From positions 97,691,276 through 97,755,275 of the forward strand of contig NC_061508.1 in assembly GCF_022539505.1 (NCBI RefSeq): a stretch of DNA of 64,000 nucleotides, read 5' to 3'. The DNA is from Lolium rigidum (taxonomy: Eukaryota > Streptophyta > Magnoliopsida > Poales > Poaceae). Below, piece after piece: positions 10,924 to 21,467 of the stretch. Position numbers and translations under genes: made by a program. Position 1 is the stretch's first letter; each line of letters opens with the position of its first letter. The notes beneath the pieces are model-generated. The model did not search any database, was not told the origin of the DNA, and was given only the letters and a program-made list of their open reading frames with translations.

Positions 10924-12323
10924 TCAGCGAGTTTTAGCAGTTTCAGGTAATTTTGCGCGCTTTGCACTAGGAGTAGAAACATTGCCAACACCAATTATTT
11001 TACCATCAATAGTAGGAGGTGCAGCAACATGTGAATCATTAGCATTGCTAGTGGTGGTAATAGTCCAAACTTTAGCTACATTTTTCTCTTTGGCTAGTTT
11101 TTCATTTTCTTCTCTATCCCACCTAGCACGCAATTCAGCCATTAATCTTATATTCTCATTAATTCTAACTTGGATGGCATTTGCTGTAGTAACAATTTTA
11201 TTTTCAATATCCTTATTAGGCATAACTTTCGATTTCAAAAGATCAACATCGAGGCAAGACTATCAACCTTAGAAGCGAGAATATCAATTTTATTGAGCTT
11301 TTCCTCAACAGATTTGTTAAAGGCAGTTTGTGTACTAATAAATTCTTTAAGCATAGCTTCAAGTCCAGGGGGTGTATTCCTATTATTGTTGTAAGAATTC
11401 CCATAAGAATTAGCATAACCGTTACCATTATTATAAGGATATGGCCTATAGTTATTACTAGAGTTGTTCCGATAAGAATTGTTGTTGAAATTATTACTTT
11501 TAATGAAGTTTACATCAACATGTTCTTCTTGGGCAACCAATGAAGCTAACGGAACATTATTAGGATCAACATTAGTCCTATCATTCACAAGCATAGACAT
11601 AGTAGCATCAATCTTATCATTCAAGGAAGAGGATTCTTCAACAGAATTTACCTTCTTACCTTGTGGAGCTCTTTCCAGTGTGCCATTCAGAGTAATTAAC
11701 CATCATATTATCAAGAAGCTTTGTAGCCGCCCCCAAGGTGATGGACATAAAGGTACCTCCAGCAGCTGAATCCAATAAATTCCGTGAAGAAAAATTTAGT
11801 CCTGCATAGAAGGTTTGGATGATCATCCAAGTAGTCAGTCCATGGGTTGGGCAATTTTTAACCAAAGATTTCATTCTTTCCCAAGCTTGAGCAACATGTT
11901 CATTATCCAATTGTTTAAAATTCATTATGCTACTTCTCAAAGATATAATTTTAGCAGGGGGATAATATCTACCAATAAAAGCATCCTTGCATTCGGTCCA
12001 GGAATCAATACTATTCTTAGGCAGAGATAGCAACCAATCTTTAGCTCTTCCTCTTAATGAGAAAGGAAACAATTTTAATTTTATAATGTCACCATCTACA
12101 TCTTTATACTTTTGCATTTCACATAGTTCAACAAAATTATTAAGATGGGCAGCAGCATCATCGGAACTAACACCGGAAAATTGCTCTCGCATAACAAGAT
12201 TCGATAAAGCGGGTTTAATTTCAAAGAATTCTGCTGTAGTAGCAGGTGGAGCAATAGGTGTGCATAAGAAATCATTATTATGGTTGTGAAGTCACACAAC
12301 TTAGTATTTTCAGGGGTGGCCAT
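10924..12323 (-). pseudogene. gag of gypsy B
   Basis: A likely start ATG at 12321-12323 (MATPENTKLCDF) is followed by a frameshift near 12285. Then 12192-11656 encodes the gag capsid domain (LRGRAKDWLLSLPKNSIDSW, then FIGRYYPPAKI). A further shift near 11640 leads into 11624-11235, which is Asn/Tyr-rich (NNFNNNSYRNNSSNNYRPYP), and then 11238-10924, a Lys/Glu-rich coiled segment. The right half of copy C encodes the same protein start. Three shifts make the present copy non-functional unless they are sequence errors. Confidence 0.8.
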
Positions 12324-12517
12324 TTTAGCAGTAGTAAATAAAGCAAACTAGATAAAATAAATGCAAGTAACTAATTTTTTTGTGTTTTTTATGTAATGCA
12401 GCAAACAAAGTAGTAAATAAAATAAAGCAAGACAAAAACAAAGTAAAGAGATTGGGAAGTGGAGACTCCCCTTGCAGCGTGTCTTGATCTCCCCGGCAAC
12501 GGCGCCAGAAAAAAGCT

Positions 12518-14110
12518 TGATGGCGTGTAACTCACACGTTCGTTGGGAACCCCAAGAGGAAGGTATGATGCGCACAGCAGCAAGTTTTCCCTCGGAAAGA
12601 AACCAAGGTTTATCGAACCAGGAGGAGCCAAGAAGCACGTTGAAGGTTGATGGCGGCGGGATGTAGTGCGGCGCAACACCGGAGATTCCGGCGCCAACGT
12701 GGAACCTGCACAACACAACCAAAGTACTTTGCCCCAACGAAACAGTGAGGTTGTCAATCTCACCGGCTTGCTGTAACAAAGGATTAACCGTATTGTGTGG
12801 AAGATGATTGTTTGCAAGAAAACGATAAAACAAGTATTGCGAGCAGATTTGTATTTCGAGTATAAAAGAATAGACCGGGGTCCACAGTTCACTAGAGGTG
12901 TCTCTCCCATAAGATAAAAGCATGTTGGGTGAACAAATTACAGTCGGGCAATTGACAAATAGAGAGGGCATAACAATGCACATACATGTCATGATAAATA
13001 TAGTGATTTAATTGGGCATTACGACAAAGTACATAGACCGCTATCCAGCATGCATCTATGCCTAAAAAGTCCACCTTCAGGTTATCGTCCGAACCCCTCC
13101 GGTATTAAGTTGCTAACAACGAGACAATTGCATTAAGTATTGCGCGTAATGTAATCAATAACTACATCCTCGGACATAGCATCAATGTTTTATCCCTAGT
13201 GGCAACAGCACATCCATAACCTTAGAGGTTCTTGTCACTCCTCCAGATTCACGGAGACATGAACCCACTATCGAGCATAAATACTCCCTCTTGGAGTTAC
13301 TAGCATCAACTTGGCCAGAGCCTCTACTAATAACGGAGAGCATGCAAGATCTTAAACAACACATAGGTAATAACTTGATAATTAACATAACATGGTATTC
13401 TCTATCCATCGGATCCCGACAAACACAACATATAGCATTACAGATAGATGATCTTGATCATGTTAGGCAGCTCACAAGATCCAACAATGAAGCACAATGA
13501 GGAGAAGACAACCATCTAGCTACTGCTATGGACCCATAGTCCAGGGGTGAACTACTCACTCATCACTCCGGAGGCGACCATGGTGGTGAAGAGTCCTCCG
13601 GGAGATGAATCCCCTCTTCGGCAGGGTGCCGGAGGAGATCTCCAGAATACCCCGAGATGGGATTGGCGGCGGTGGCGTCTCTGGAAGGTTTTCCGTATCG
13701 TGGTTCTCGGTACTGGGGGTTTCGCGACGGAGGCTATTTGTAGGCGGAAAGGCAGGTAAAGAGGCGGCACGAGGGGCCCACACCACAGGCCGGCGCGGCC
13801 AGGGCCTGGGCCGCGCCGCCCTGGTGCGTCGCCACCTCGTGGCCCCACTTCGACTCTCCTTCGGTCTTCTGGAAGCTTCGTGGCAAAATAGGACCCTGGG
13901 CGTTGATTTCGTCCAATTCCGAGAATATTTCGTTACTAGGATTTCTGAAACCAAAAACAGCAGAACAACGAAGCGGCTCTTCGGCATCTTGTTAATAGGT
14001 TAGTTCTAGAAAATGCACGAATATGACATAAAGTGTGCATAAAACATGTAGATATCATCAATAATGTGGCATGGAACATAAGAAATTATCGATACGTCGG
14101 AGACGTATCA
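12518..14110 (-). repeat. 5' LTR of gypsy B
   Basis: The partner of the LTR at 6037-7632. The sequence just inside it (plus 12489-12508, CTCCCCGGCAACGGCGCCAG) is the complement of a TGGCGCCGTTGCCGGGGAG primer-binding site ten bases from the LTR end, which fixes the orientation as minus. Confidence 0.95.
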
Positions 14111-14460
14111 CCGGTGCACCACCATAGGCATGCGCCGGTGGAACTTGTTGCCGGCGCACCAGAAAAGCGCCGCGCCGGCGATGCCTTCCCACTGCCGGCG
14201 CACCAGCTGACACGACGCGCCGGCGCTATTTCCTGGCAACACCTCCCCCAACTCGGGCCAGGCCCACGAAGCATTGCCGGCGCACCAGCCCAGGAGGGCG
14301 CCGACGGTAATTCTTTATTGCCGGCGCGCTCTTGGGCTGGTGCGCCGGCAATGCTTCGTGGGCCTGGTCTCGAGCAGATATAGCCGGATGGGCTATACAC
14401 TGCCGGCGCACCCAGGTCCTGGTGCGCCGGCGATAACTCCGGGACTTATTACAGCCACCA
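14111..14460. repeat. left subterminal repeats of CACTA G
   Basis: Many direct and inverted copies of TGCCGGCGCACC and GGTGCGCCGGC. In CACTA elements such subterminal motifs are the binding sites of the element's own regulatory protein. ORFs that cross this block on both strands are products of the repeats. Confidence 0.85.
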
Positions 14461-15056
14461 ACCAGCACTCACAAGCCACTACACTCACTCCTCATCCACA
14501 CAACCCGACTCTTCTCCCAACCCACCTAATTTTTGCCCATTTCTACCCCAACTTTAGCCAATTTGACCAAACAAAATCATATTTTTTGAGCAAATCTTCC
14601 CTTCCTACATGCATCTCCCACATCCCTATGTAGATCTAGATCTATCTATCGCGCATTGATCTGCTCAATCTAGATCTAGATCTAGTTCTAGATCTAGAAA
14701 GTCGGCTTCCATACGCCGTGGTAGCGGCGCGACGCGTCTCGATCTCGTTGACGAATATATCAAACAAATAGGTGATTAATGAACAAATTGAGGAATGAAA
14801 TCGACTTATGTTGGACATTTGAAGCAAAACTCTCGTGTGTGGCATATATATATGTTGTGCTTGTGCTTGTGTGTGTTGGCGTTGAAAATGAGTTGCCAAC
14901 GTTGCGCCGAAATGTTGATTCTTTAAGTTTCCGTTTCGGCACATTTCAGCGCTCCTATGTCCTACCGTGTAGGAAGGTCATGCCGAAATTTTCCGTGAAA
15001 ACTACCGACGGATGCATGGTTCTAATCAATTATGTAATCTTACCATGCAGGCGATA
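14461..15056. other. CACTA G leader region
   Basis: Non-coding, with an AGATCTAGATCT-rich palindromic patch at about 14630-14700. It presumably includes the transposase promoter and 5' leader. No clear TATA was assigned. Confidence 0.5.
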
Positions 15057-16900
15057 ATGGTTATCGAGATGAGTGAAAGCATCGTGATGAGATATCCGAA
15101 ACACGCGATCATCGACATGTATGAAAATAACCGCACGGAGGTATTGTGTCCGTGCCGGAGATGCAAACGAGGGAAATGGTTTGACCCGTATTCAGGCAAA
15201 TTGCAGGGGCACCTACTCACTAATGGTTTCATGCATGGACACACTCAATGGATGAGTGATGATGGCGCGGAGGTCAATGGGGCGACGGCGGCAGGTGGTA
15301 AAAATGGCCGGCAAGAAGGAGGGCATCATGATATTGATGACGATGAAGAGTTTGTCGCACAGGACGATAACTATTGACGACGACAATAACCTTGACGACG
15401 ACGAAGAGGTGCCGCTAGCTTCAGTCGTGCGGGACCCTCATCTTCAAGATCTGCTTCTCGAAAAGACGAAAGGCGCCAAGCGGAAATCAAAGCTTGAGCA
15501 ACTCGAGATAGACTCGAATACTCCATTGTACGACTCAGGTCGCGGGTTGGGGAAGTCTCGCTTGAGAGTAGCTCTCGATGTGCTGCAGATGAAGGTGAAA
15601 CACGGATGGACGGACACAAGCGTCGACGACATCCTGGAATACGTGAAAGATCTCCTTCTCGCCGGGAACACGTGTCTCGGTAGTCTAGCCGAGGCCAAGA
15701 GAATCACGTGCCCTCTCGACTTACCCCACGAAAAGTATCACGCCTGCATCAACGACCGTATCATGTATCGCAAGGAGCACATGGACAAGACCAAATGTCC
15801 TGTGTGTGAAGCTGAACGGTACAAGAAAGGGAAGAAGAAAGCTCCTCGGAAAGTTGTGTGGTACTTCCCTCTCGCCCCGGCTTCAACGGTTCTACACGGA
15901 CCGCAAGGAAGCAAAGCTCATGCGGCGGCACGCGAGAAAGAAAGGAGGCAGTGTTGAATGATGAAGAGCGGATTGAGCACCCGAGTCTCGACGCACCCTT
16001 CGGATGCAAGCCAGTGGAAAGCATTAGACAATGAATTCGAAAGTTTTGGGGCAGATCCCGAAACATCGGGTTGGGTGCGAGCACGGACGGATTCAATCCG
16101 TTCGGAAACCGGAGCAGCACACATAGCACATGGCCCGTGTTTGTATGGATCTACAACCTCCCGCCACGGCTGTGCATGAAGAGGAAGTACATACAAATGA
16201 GTATGCTAATTCAAGGGCCGACACAGCCGAGAAACGATATCAACATGTATCTCGAACTATTAAAGGAGGAGCTTGAAACATTGTGGGCGGAGGAAGGGGT
16301 AGATACATGGGACGCCGTCGCGGAAGAATATTTCCCTTTGAGAGCCGCGTTGATCACGACGGTGCAGGACTACCTCGGATACGGTTACATTTCGTGCCGG
16401 GTGTGCCATGGACACAAGGCATGTGTCGAGTGCATGGAAGAGACGATGTTTTTGCAGCTTGGTAAGGATCCCGGCTCTTCGAAAACAGTTTACATTGGGC
16501 ATCGAAGGTGGCTACGGAAGACGACCCGTGGAGAAAGCGTGGAGATCTGTTCGATGGTACAAATGAACCCCGAGGACCTCCACGTAAGAAGAGCGGCGAA
16601 GAGATCGATACATTACTGAAAGGTTGGAAGGAGTGTCCTGCGCCGGGAAAGATTCATCACAAGCCTGGAGAGAATAAGAAGAAGAAAAAGGAAACGACGC
16701 CGCTCATTGGTGTATGGAAAAGGAGGTCCGTGTTTTGGGACTTGCCGTACTGGAAAATTCTCGATACACCTCACTGCCTTGAAGTTCATGCATATTACAA
16801 AGAACGTGTGCGAGAGCTTGCTTGGCACTCTTCTCAACATGTCCTGAAGAAACTCACCCCGGATATGAGGAGCTTGCATGAGACTGTCAGGCATGTGGAG
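15057..16900 (+). pseudogene. TNP2-type CACTA transposase (frameshifted)
   Basis: The N-terminus (from 15057) has the transposase-associated Cys motif (VLCPCRRCKRGKWFDP) and GFMHGHTQW. Next comes an acidic linker and LLAGNTCLGSLAEAKRITCP, CPVCEAERYKKGKKKAPRKV (zinc-binding C..C) and GASTDGFNPFGN with the conserved acidic position. VQDYLGYGYISCRVCHGHKA follows, then EDDPWRKRGDLFDG, WDLPYWKILDTPHCLEV and MHITKNVCESLLG. These are landmarks of TNP2. The last blocks lie in different frames, with shifts near 15370, 15880, 16015, 16520 and 16785. The usual C-terminal half is missing: the sequence passes into a Ulp1-like region, so an internal deletion fused the two genes. Confidence 0.88.
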
Positions 16901-17700
16901 AACATTCTTCTCAAATCAAAAGATCCTGCTTACCCTCTCTTCGTGGCGAAGGTGCCAACTGGCATGAACTTCGTCGAGAAGTACCCCGCGGACTTGTGCT
17001 TCATCCGGTTCAACGACATCTTCAGCATCTATCGCATGAAAGCGCTCCACTTTAGTGTGGTTCGCCTAGTTGCTCTTAGCTTGTCTTCCCAGATTGTTAA
17101 GGAGGGGATGCCGACCATCGCGATAATGGACCCCTTCTATATGCGGGAGAGCATCATCTGCAACGCTGGGGATCGCGCGATTGCCACCCAGCAGGTCGAG
17201 GATTTCATGCTGGCGAACATTAAAAAGGGCGCCATTCTCATCCCTTACTTCCCGAGTAAGTAATCACTCGCTAGTCCCCCATCACCATTCTATCCTATAT
17301 CTCCATTTGCATTTCCAAAGGTTAATCCGTGTGTTTTCCGCAGAGACAAGTTCTGCACCCTCATCGTCGTGCACCCGCAACACTCGCATGCGAGTCTATC
17401 TCGACTCGGGTAGGGACCGCAAGAAAGACTACACCCACATCGGGGCCCTTCTCAATGATGCTCTCACCGGCTTCGCCAACAAGGCGAGCCCCCTCAAAGT
17501 AGAGAGGAAATCCCGATGAGGCTTGGTCTTAACCCACACAACCAACTTCCCTGCCTCGGGCAGTCGACGCAAGACAATGGGATGGACGCGTGGTACGCCA
17601 TCCTTCGGATGCGGGAGTACATAAAGTACGCAGATGACATGTTGCTGCCGAGAGAATCTCGGAAACAGGTTTGCAAACATGGCGGATGTCCCACGATAGA
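16880..17700 (+). pseudogene. Ulp1/C48-like cysteine protease region of CACTA G
   Basis: The encoded stretch (FIRFNDIFSIYRMKALHFSV, then TIAIMDPFYMRES, then KGAILIPYFPS) is followed by a putative GT-AG intron (about 17260-17343). It continues with DKFCTLIVVHPQ and YLDSGRDRKKDY. This matches the SUMO-protease-like gene often carried by plant CACTA and MULE elements. The His and Asp positions are recognisable. Where family members read CGYY around the nucleophilic Cys, this copy reads DAWYA (about 17587), so the catalytic Cys appears lost. Frame changes near 17395 and 17515 break it as well. Its role in transposition is unknown. Confidence 0.65.
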
Positions 17701-18115
17701 GAGATTAGAAAGAGCTGGGGTCGCATCCAGCGGTTCATTTGCACGGTAATCCTGCAGGATGTCAACGCTAGGTACGGCGAGTTCTTCTACGGCTACGGTC
17801 TACCACCTAATGACGAGATAGAACTCCGCTTGGAGATGTCGCGTGATGAGAGGCCGTTCAACTCGCTTGAGGGCTGCCGTCCATTCCCCCCTAGGCGTAC
17901 AACCTGATCCTACGACGGGAACACTTGCTAGAGCTTGAACGATATGTCCTTGAACTTCCGTATTGTAATAATTGCTATATATTCCAATAGAATCGACTTG
18001 TTGCTTTTAGTTAGTTGTATGAATGTGCATGTGAACATGTGTCTATAGTTTCATTTACTTTGCTATATATTTCAAGATTATGGCGTAGATAGCTTAATAA
18101 TTATTTGCATTACTT

Positions 18116-18560
18116 GCCTCGTATTTGGAGTTCGCCGATGATTAGAATGTTCAGTCACTCGTACACTCGGGGGTGGAGCCAGTGAGCCTTGGTGCGATGG
18201 CCACAAGTATCAATCTCTTGTGCATCCTACCTAGCCTCACTGACTCCATCCTTGGATGTTAATATTTGTTTCGACCGACAAAGTATGAGGCACGCTATTT
18301 AATTCGTACTACTTGCCTTTTATTTGAGTTCGCGCTTCTTAATTGCATTGGCCGATGATTAAAATGTTCGGTCACTTGTACACTCCGGGGTGGGGCCAGT
18401 GAGGCTTGGTGTGATGGCCACAAATATCAATCTATTGTGCATCCTACCTAGCCTCGCTGACACCATCCCTGTATGTTATTATTTATTTCGACCAACAAAG
18501 TATGAGGCACATGCTATTTAGTTCGTACTACTTGTCTCTTATTTGAGTTGGCACTTGTTC
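18116..18560. repeat. ~217-bp tandem duplication in CACTA G
   Basis: Two adjacent copies share CGATGATTA..AATGTTC, then GTGCATCCTACCTAGCCTC and CAAAGTATGAGGCAC, starting at about 18136 and 18353. They differ at roughly one base in ten. Non-coding spacer between the two CACTA genes. Confidence 0.85.
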
Positions 18561-18601
18561 ATTGCATTGGTACTAACGTTTTACTTGTCTTGTGAATGGA
18601 G

Positions 18602-18858
18602 ATGCCGACGACATATGTCGTGTACAAGGGGAGGGTTCTGGAGTCTACGACGGTCGGGAGGACTGTCGGAGACAGGTGCACCGTTTCAGCGGCAACAGCT
18701 ACAAGGGATACCCCACTAGGGTGGAGGCGGAAGGAAGATACGCCCGTTATGCAGCGGGAGAGATGAGGGACATGAGGAGGAACCGGATGAAGACCATGGC
18801 CTTCGTGATGATGGTCATCATGACCATGTTGGTCATGTTCTATGTGATTGTAGTTTAG
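18602..18858 (+). pseudogene. viroplasmin/RNase H1-N domain protein with C-terminal membrane helix
   Basis: The ATG at 18602 gives MPTTYVVYKGRV, the start of the small domain shared by RNase H1 N-termini and viroplasmins. A one-base shift near 18633 leads into GVYDGREDCRRQVHRFSGNS, then YKGYPTRVEAEGRYARY, which completes it. The C-terminus (MKTMAFVMMVIMTMLVMFYV) is a hydrophobic membrane segment. Small proteins like this occur beside transposase genes in grass CACTA elements, but their function is not known to me. An alternative ATG at 18592 reads the second frame throughout, so a slightly different intact product of 88 residues remains possible. Confidence 0.7.
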
Positions 18859-19145
18859 GTTAGGACCTACATTGTGAGGTGTATGACGATACTTGTGACG
18901 ACTATGTACCGAGACTTCTAACTTTGTGAAACTTTCGTCGTTCGGTGTTGCATATGCACATGTGTTGTATGAATCAACGAGACTTGCGTATTTGTGTATT
19001 GATACCGAAATGAAACTTGGCTCTCTATGTGCTTCTCATATTGCATGTACTGCTGTCTAAATGTGAACTGTTATATACTGCTATATAAATATGCAAATAT
19101 GAATTGTTATATGCTGGAAAAAGCGTGAAAATTGAATTATCGAAT
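18859..19145. other. 3' region of CACTA G, non-coding
   Basis: AT-rich sequence with no ORF, between the viroplasmin-like gene and the right subterminal repeats. Confidence 0.6.
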
Positions 19146-19423
19146 ATTACTGCCGGCACACCTCAATGCCCTTCTGCCGGCGCACATCGCACGCGCCGGT
19201 CTTGGAAGCTCTCGTCGCCGGCGCAGTGGCACGTGCGCCGGTGGAACAAGCCCTTTGCCGGCGAAGTAAAGCTGGTGCGCCGGCAGTAGATGAACTTCCG
19301 CCGGCGCACAGGGTGGTGCGCCGGCAGTAGCCACTTATCACCGGCCCGTTCGCACCGGCGGGCTAGGGTGCGCCGGCAGTAGACTAAATAGGTGCGCCGG
19401 CAATAGGCCTTTTCCTTGTAGTG
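19146..19423. repeat. right subterminal repeats and terminus of CACTA G
   Basis: Repeated TGCCGGCGCAC and GGTGCGCCGGCAGTAG motifs in both orientations lead up to the inverted terminus ending CTTGTAGTG. Confidence 0.9.
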
Positions 19424-19426
19424 ATG

Positions 19427-20150
19427 TACCTTTGCCACCACCACCCACGATTACTTGCGCCAACCAGCATCAATTACAAATTGCGGGGCCAGCAGACTCC
19501 AATGATGAATTTACACATACAAGAGGAGCAGTATCAATGATACAGAAAGGTAGACCTTCGAATAGGTCACAAAAGCTAATCTCTCGGCAGGTGAACATGG
19601 CAGTACTGGCACCTCCACCAACTATTGAGTACCTTAATTGGTCGGGTCAACCAATAGGGTTCAGTATAGAGGATCACCCACCTCAAGTTCCACGACCAGG
19701 ACATTCAGCGATGGTTCTACTAGTGGTTATCGAAGGATATGACGTATCTCGCATATTCATACATGGAGGAAGCAGTCTGAATCTCATATACGCAGATACA
19801 TTGTGGAAGATGAAAATTTCGCTGGCCAACTTGACACCAACAGACACACGTTTTCACGGCATCACACCCGAAAAACCAAATTATCCCCTGGGCAGGATTG
19901 CAGTCGACGTACAGTTTGGAACAATAAAAAAATTCAGAAAGGAGAAGCTGGAGCTCGAAGTCATTGACTGGCCATCACAATATCACGCTCTCTTGGGATG
20001 ACCCGTGTATGCTAGGTTTATGCCCGTGCCACACTACACATACTTGTTATGGAGAATCCCTGGACCTAAGGGCCCAATAACAGTCAAAGGAAGTTTTGCC
20101 TTGTCAGATAAGTGCGACAAGGATTTTCACTAGCTTTCTGAAGCATTTGG
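19427..20150 (+). pseudogene. gag end and protease region of gypsy A
   Basis: This resumes gypsy A coding sequence directly after the ATG target duplication. 19432-20001 encodes an aspartic-protease-like domain (VSRIFIHGGSSLNLIYADTL, then PNYPLGRIAVDVQFG). In this family the active site reads DGGSS, whereas here the codon at 19762-19764 is CAT (His), so the catalytic Asp is lost. A TGA after LLG at 19999-20001 interrupts the conserved LLGRP-type motif. Confidence 0.85.
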
Positions 20151-21160
20151 AATGCAAGCTGAATACGAGGCATCTAAGCTGACCACCAAGTACAACGTGT
20201 TACCAGACAGAGGTAGATCCTTGCAGGAGCAAGCTTTCGACACCTCCAAGGTTCCAAGGAGGTGCAGATCCACCTGACAGATCCTGAAAAGACGACATCC
20301 ATCGCGACCAACTTGGACAGCGCATTGGAAAGCGCGCTCGTCGAGTTCCTCCGTGAGCGCTGGGAAATCTTTGCATGGTGCCCAGCTGACATGCCAGGAG
20401 TACCCAGGGAACTTGCCGAGCACCCACTTAATTTAGACCCACGAGCCAGACCAATTCGACAACCTTTGCGGCGTTTCTCCAAGCCAAACCGCAAAGCTAT
20501 GTTACCTCAAATCCGTCGACTCAAAAAAGCTGGTTTCATTAAAGAACTACATACTGAGGCCACGTGGGTCGCTAACCCAGTGGTGGTCCCGAAGAAAAAC
20601 ACTGAAATCCTTCGCATGTGTGTCGATTTCATGTCTCAAGAAACATTGTTCAAAGGATCACTTCCCCCTCCCGAGGATCGATCAAATTATCGATTCCACG
20701 GCAGGTTGCGAACATCTTTCCTTCCTGGACGCGTATTCTGGTTACAATCAAATTTGTCTAAAAGAAGCGGATGAACTCAAAACAGCTTTTATAACGCCTT
20801 ATGGTGTGTTCTGCTACCGAACAATGCCCTTCGGGTTAAGAAACGCAGGAGCTACATATCAGAGGATGATGCAGAAGTGTCTCGCTACATAAATTGGCAA
20901 AAACGTCCAAGTATACATCGACGACGTTGTCATCACAACAAAATAAGGATCATCCCTCATCGATGATCTTCGGGAAACTTTCGACAATCTCGAGAAATTC
21001 CGTCTCAAGCTGAACCCGACAAAATGTTCCTTTGGTGTTCCTGAGGGAGAACTCCTCGGATACTTTGTGTCAGCTAGAGGAATCGAGGCCAATCCAGAAA
21101 AATACAAGCTATTCTGACGATGAGATAACCAACCAAGCTTAAGGAGATACAACAGTTAAT
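20151..21160 (+). pseudogene. reverse transcriptase region of gypsy A
   Basis: RT landmarks in order: LKKAGFIKELHTEATWVANP, VVVPKK, RMCVDF, then in another frame HFPLPRIDQIIDSTAGCEHL, SFLDAYSGYNQI, YRTMPFGLRNAGATYQRMM, and finally VYIDDVV, the YxDD catalytic box, near 20912. Frameshifts near 20640 and stops at 20890, 20944 and 21116 disable it. Confidence 0.88.
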
Positions 21161-21467
21161 TGGGCGAGTCGCAGCCTTGAGCAGATTCGTCGCAAGGTTG
21201 GGAGAAAAGTGTTGCCCTTTTAGGCGCTTATCAAGCAAGGGGAAAGTTCGAGTGGAAGAAGGAAGCAGACAAGGCCTTCGAACAACAAAACCTTTGATAT
21301 TGTACATTGCAGCCACACCTCAGGTGGTCAGCACTGTTCTCGTGGTAGAGCGGGAAGAAGAGGGAAAAAATCATGGAGTCTAGCGACCAGTATATTTCCT
21401 TAGCGAATTTTTATCACCATCCAAGCAGCGCTACCCGCATTATCAGAAGCTGGCATAGGGAGTTTTT

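Larger units (their letters stand above)
6037..14110 (-). mobile_element. gypsy-type LTR element B (gag-PR only)
   Basis: Two LTRs of about 1.6 kb (6037-7632 and 12518-14110) flank a 4.9-kb interior. On the minus strand the order is LTR, primer site, gag, aspartic protease, then about 2.6 kb without coding capacity up to the purine tract and 3' LTR. No RT or integrase is present, so it must depend on enzymes from a relative. Flanking pentamers are CCGGC (left) and CCGGT (right), a target duplication with one change. The LTRs differ mostly at CAG/CTG sites, suggesting a recent insertion. Family resemblance is to TGATACGTC-type Triticeae gypsy elements. Confidence 0.92.
5993..19423 (+). mobile_element. 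CACTA (En/Spm) DNA transposon G, 13.4 kb
   Basis: The ends are CACTACTAGGGAAAAGCC and GGCCTTTTCCTTGTAGTG, the inverted termini of CACTA elements, and the flanks carry a perfect 3-bp target duplication ATG (5990-5992 and 19424-19426). Subterminal arrays of GCCGGCGCACC are present at both ends. The element carries a TNP2-type transposase fused to a Ulp1-like region, and a small viroplasmin-domain membrane protein, all on the plus strand. Gypsy B has inserted 44 bp inside the left end. Without B the element is about 5.4 kb. The genes are frameshifted, so it looks immobile unless helped in trans. Confidence 0.95.

Noticed and set aside
14033..14468. ORFs of up to 119 residues in both directions
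   Set aside because: Products of the GCCGGCGCACC subterminal repeats of CACTA G; similar artefacts occur at 19137-19444.
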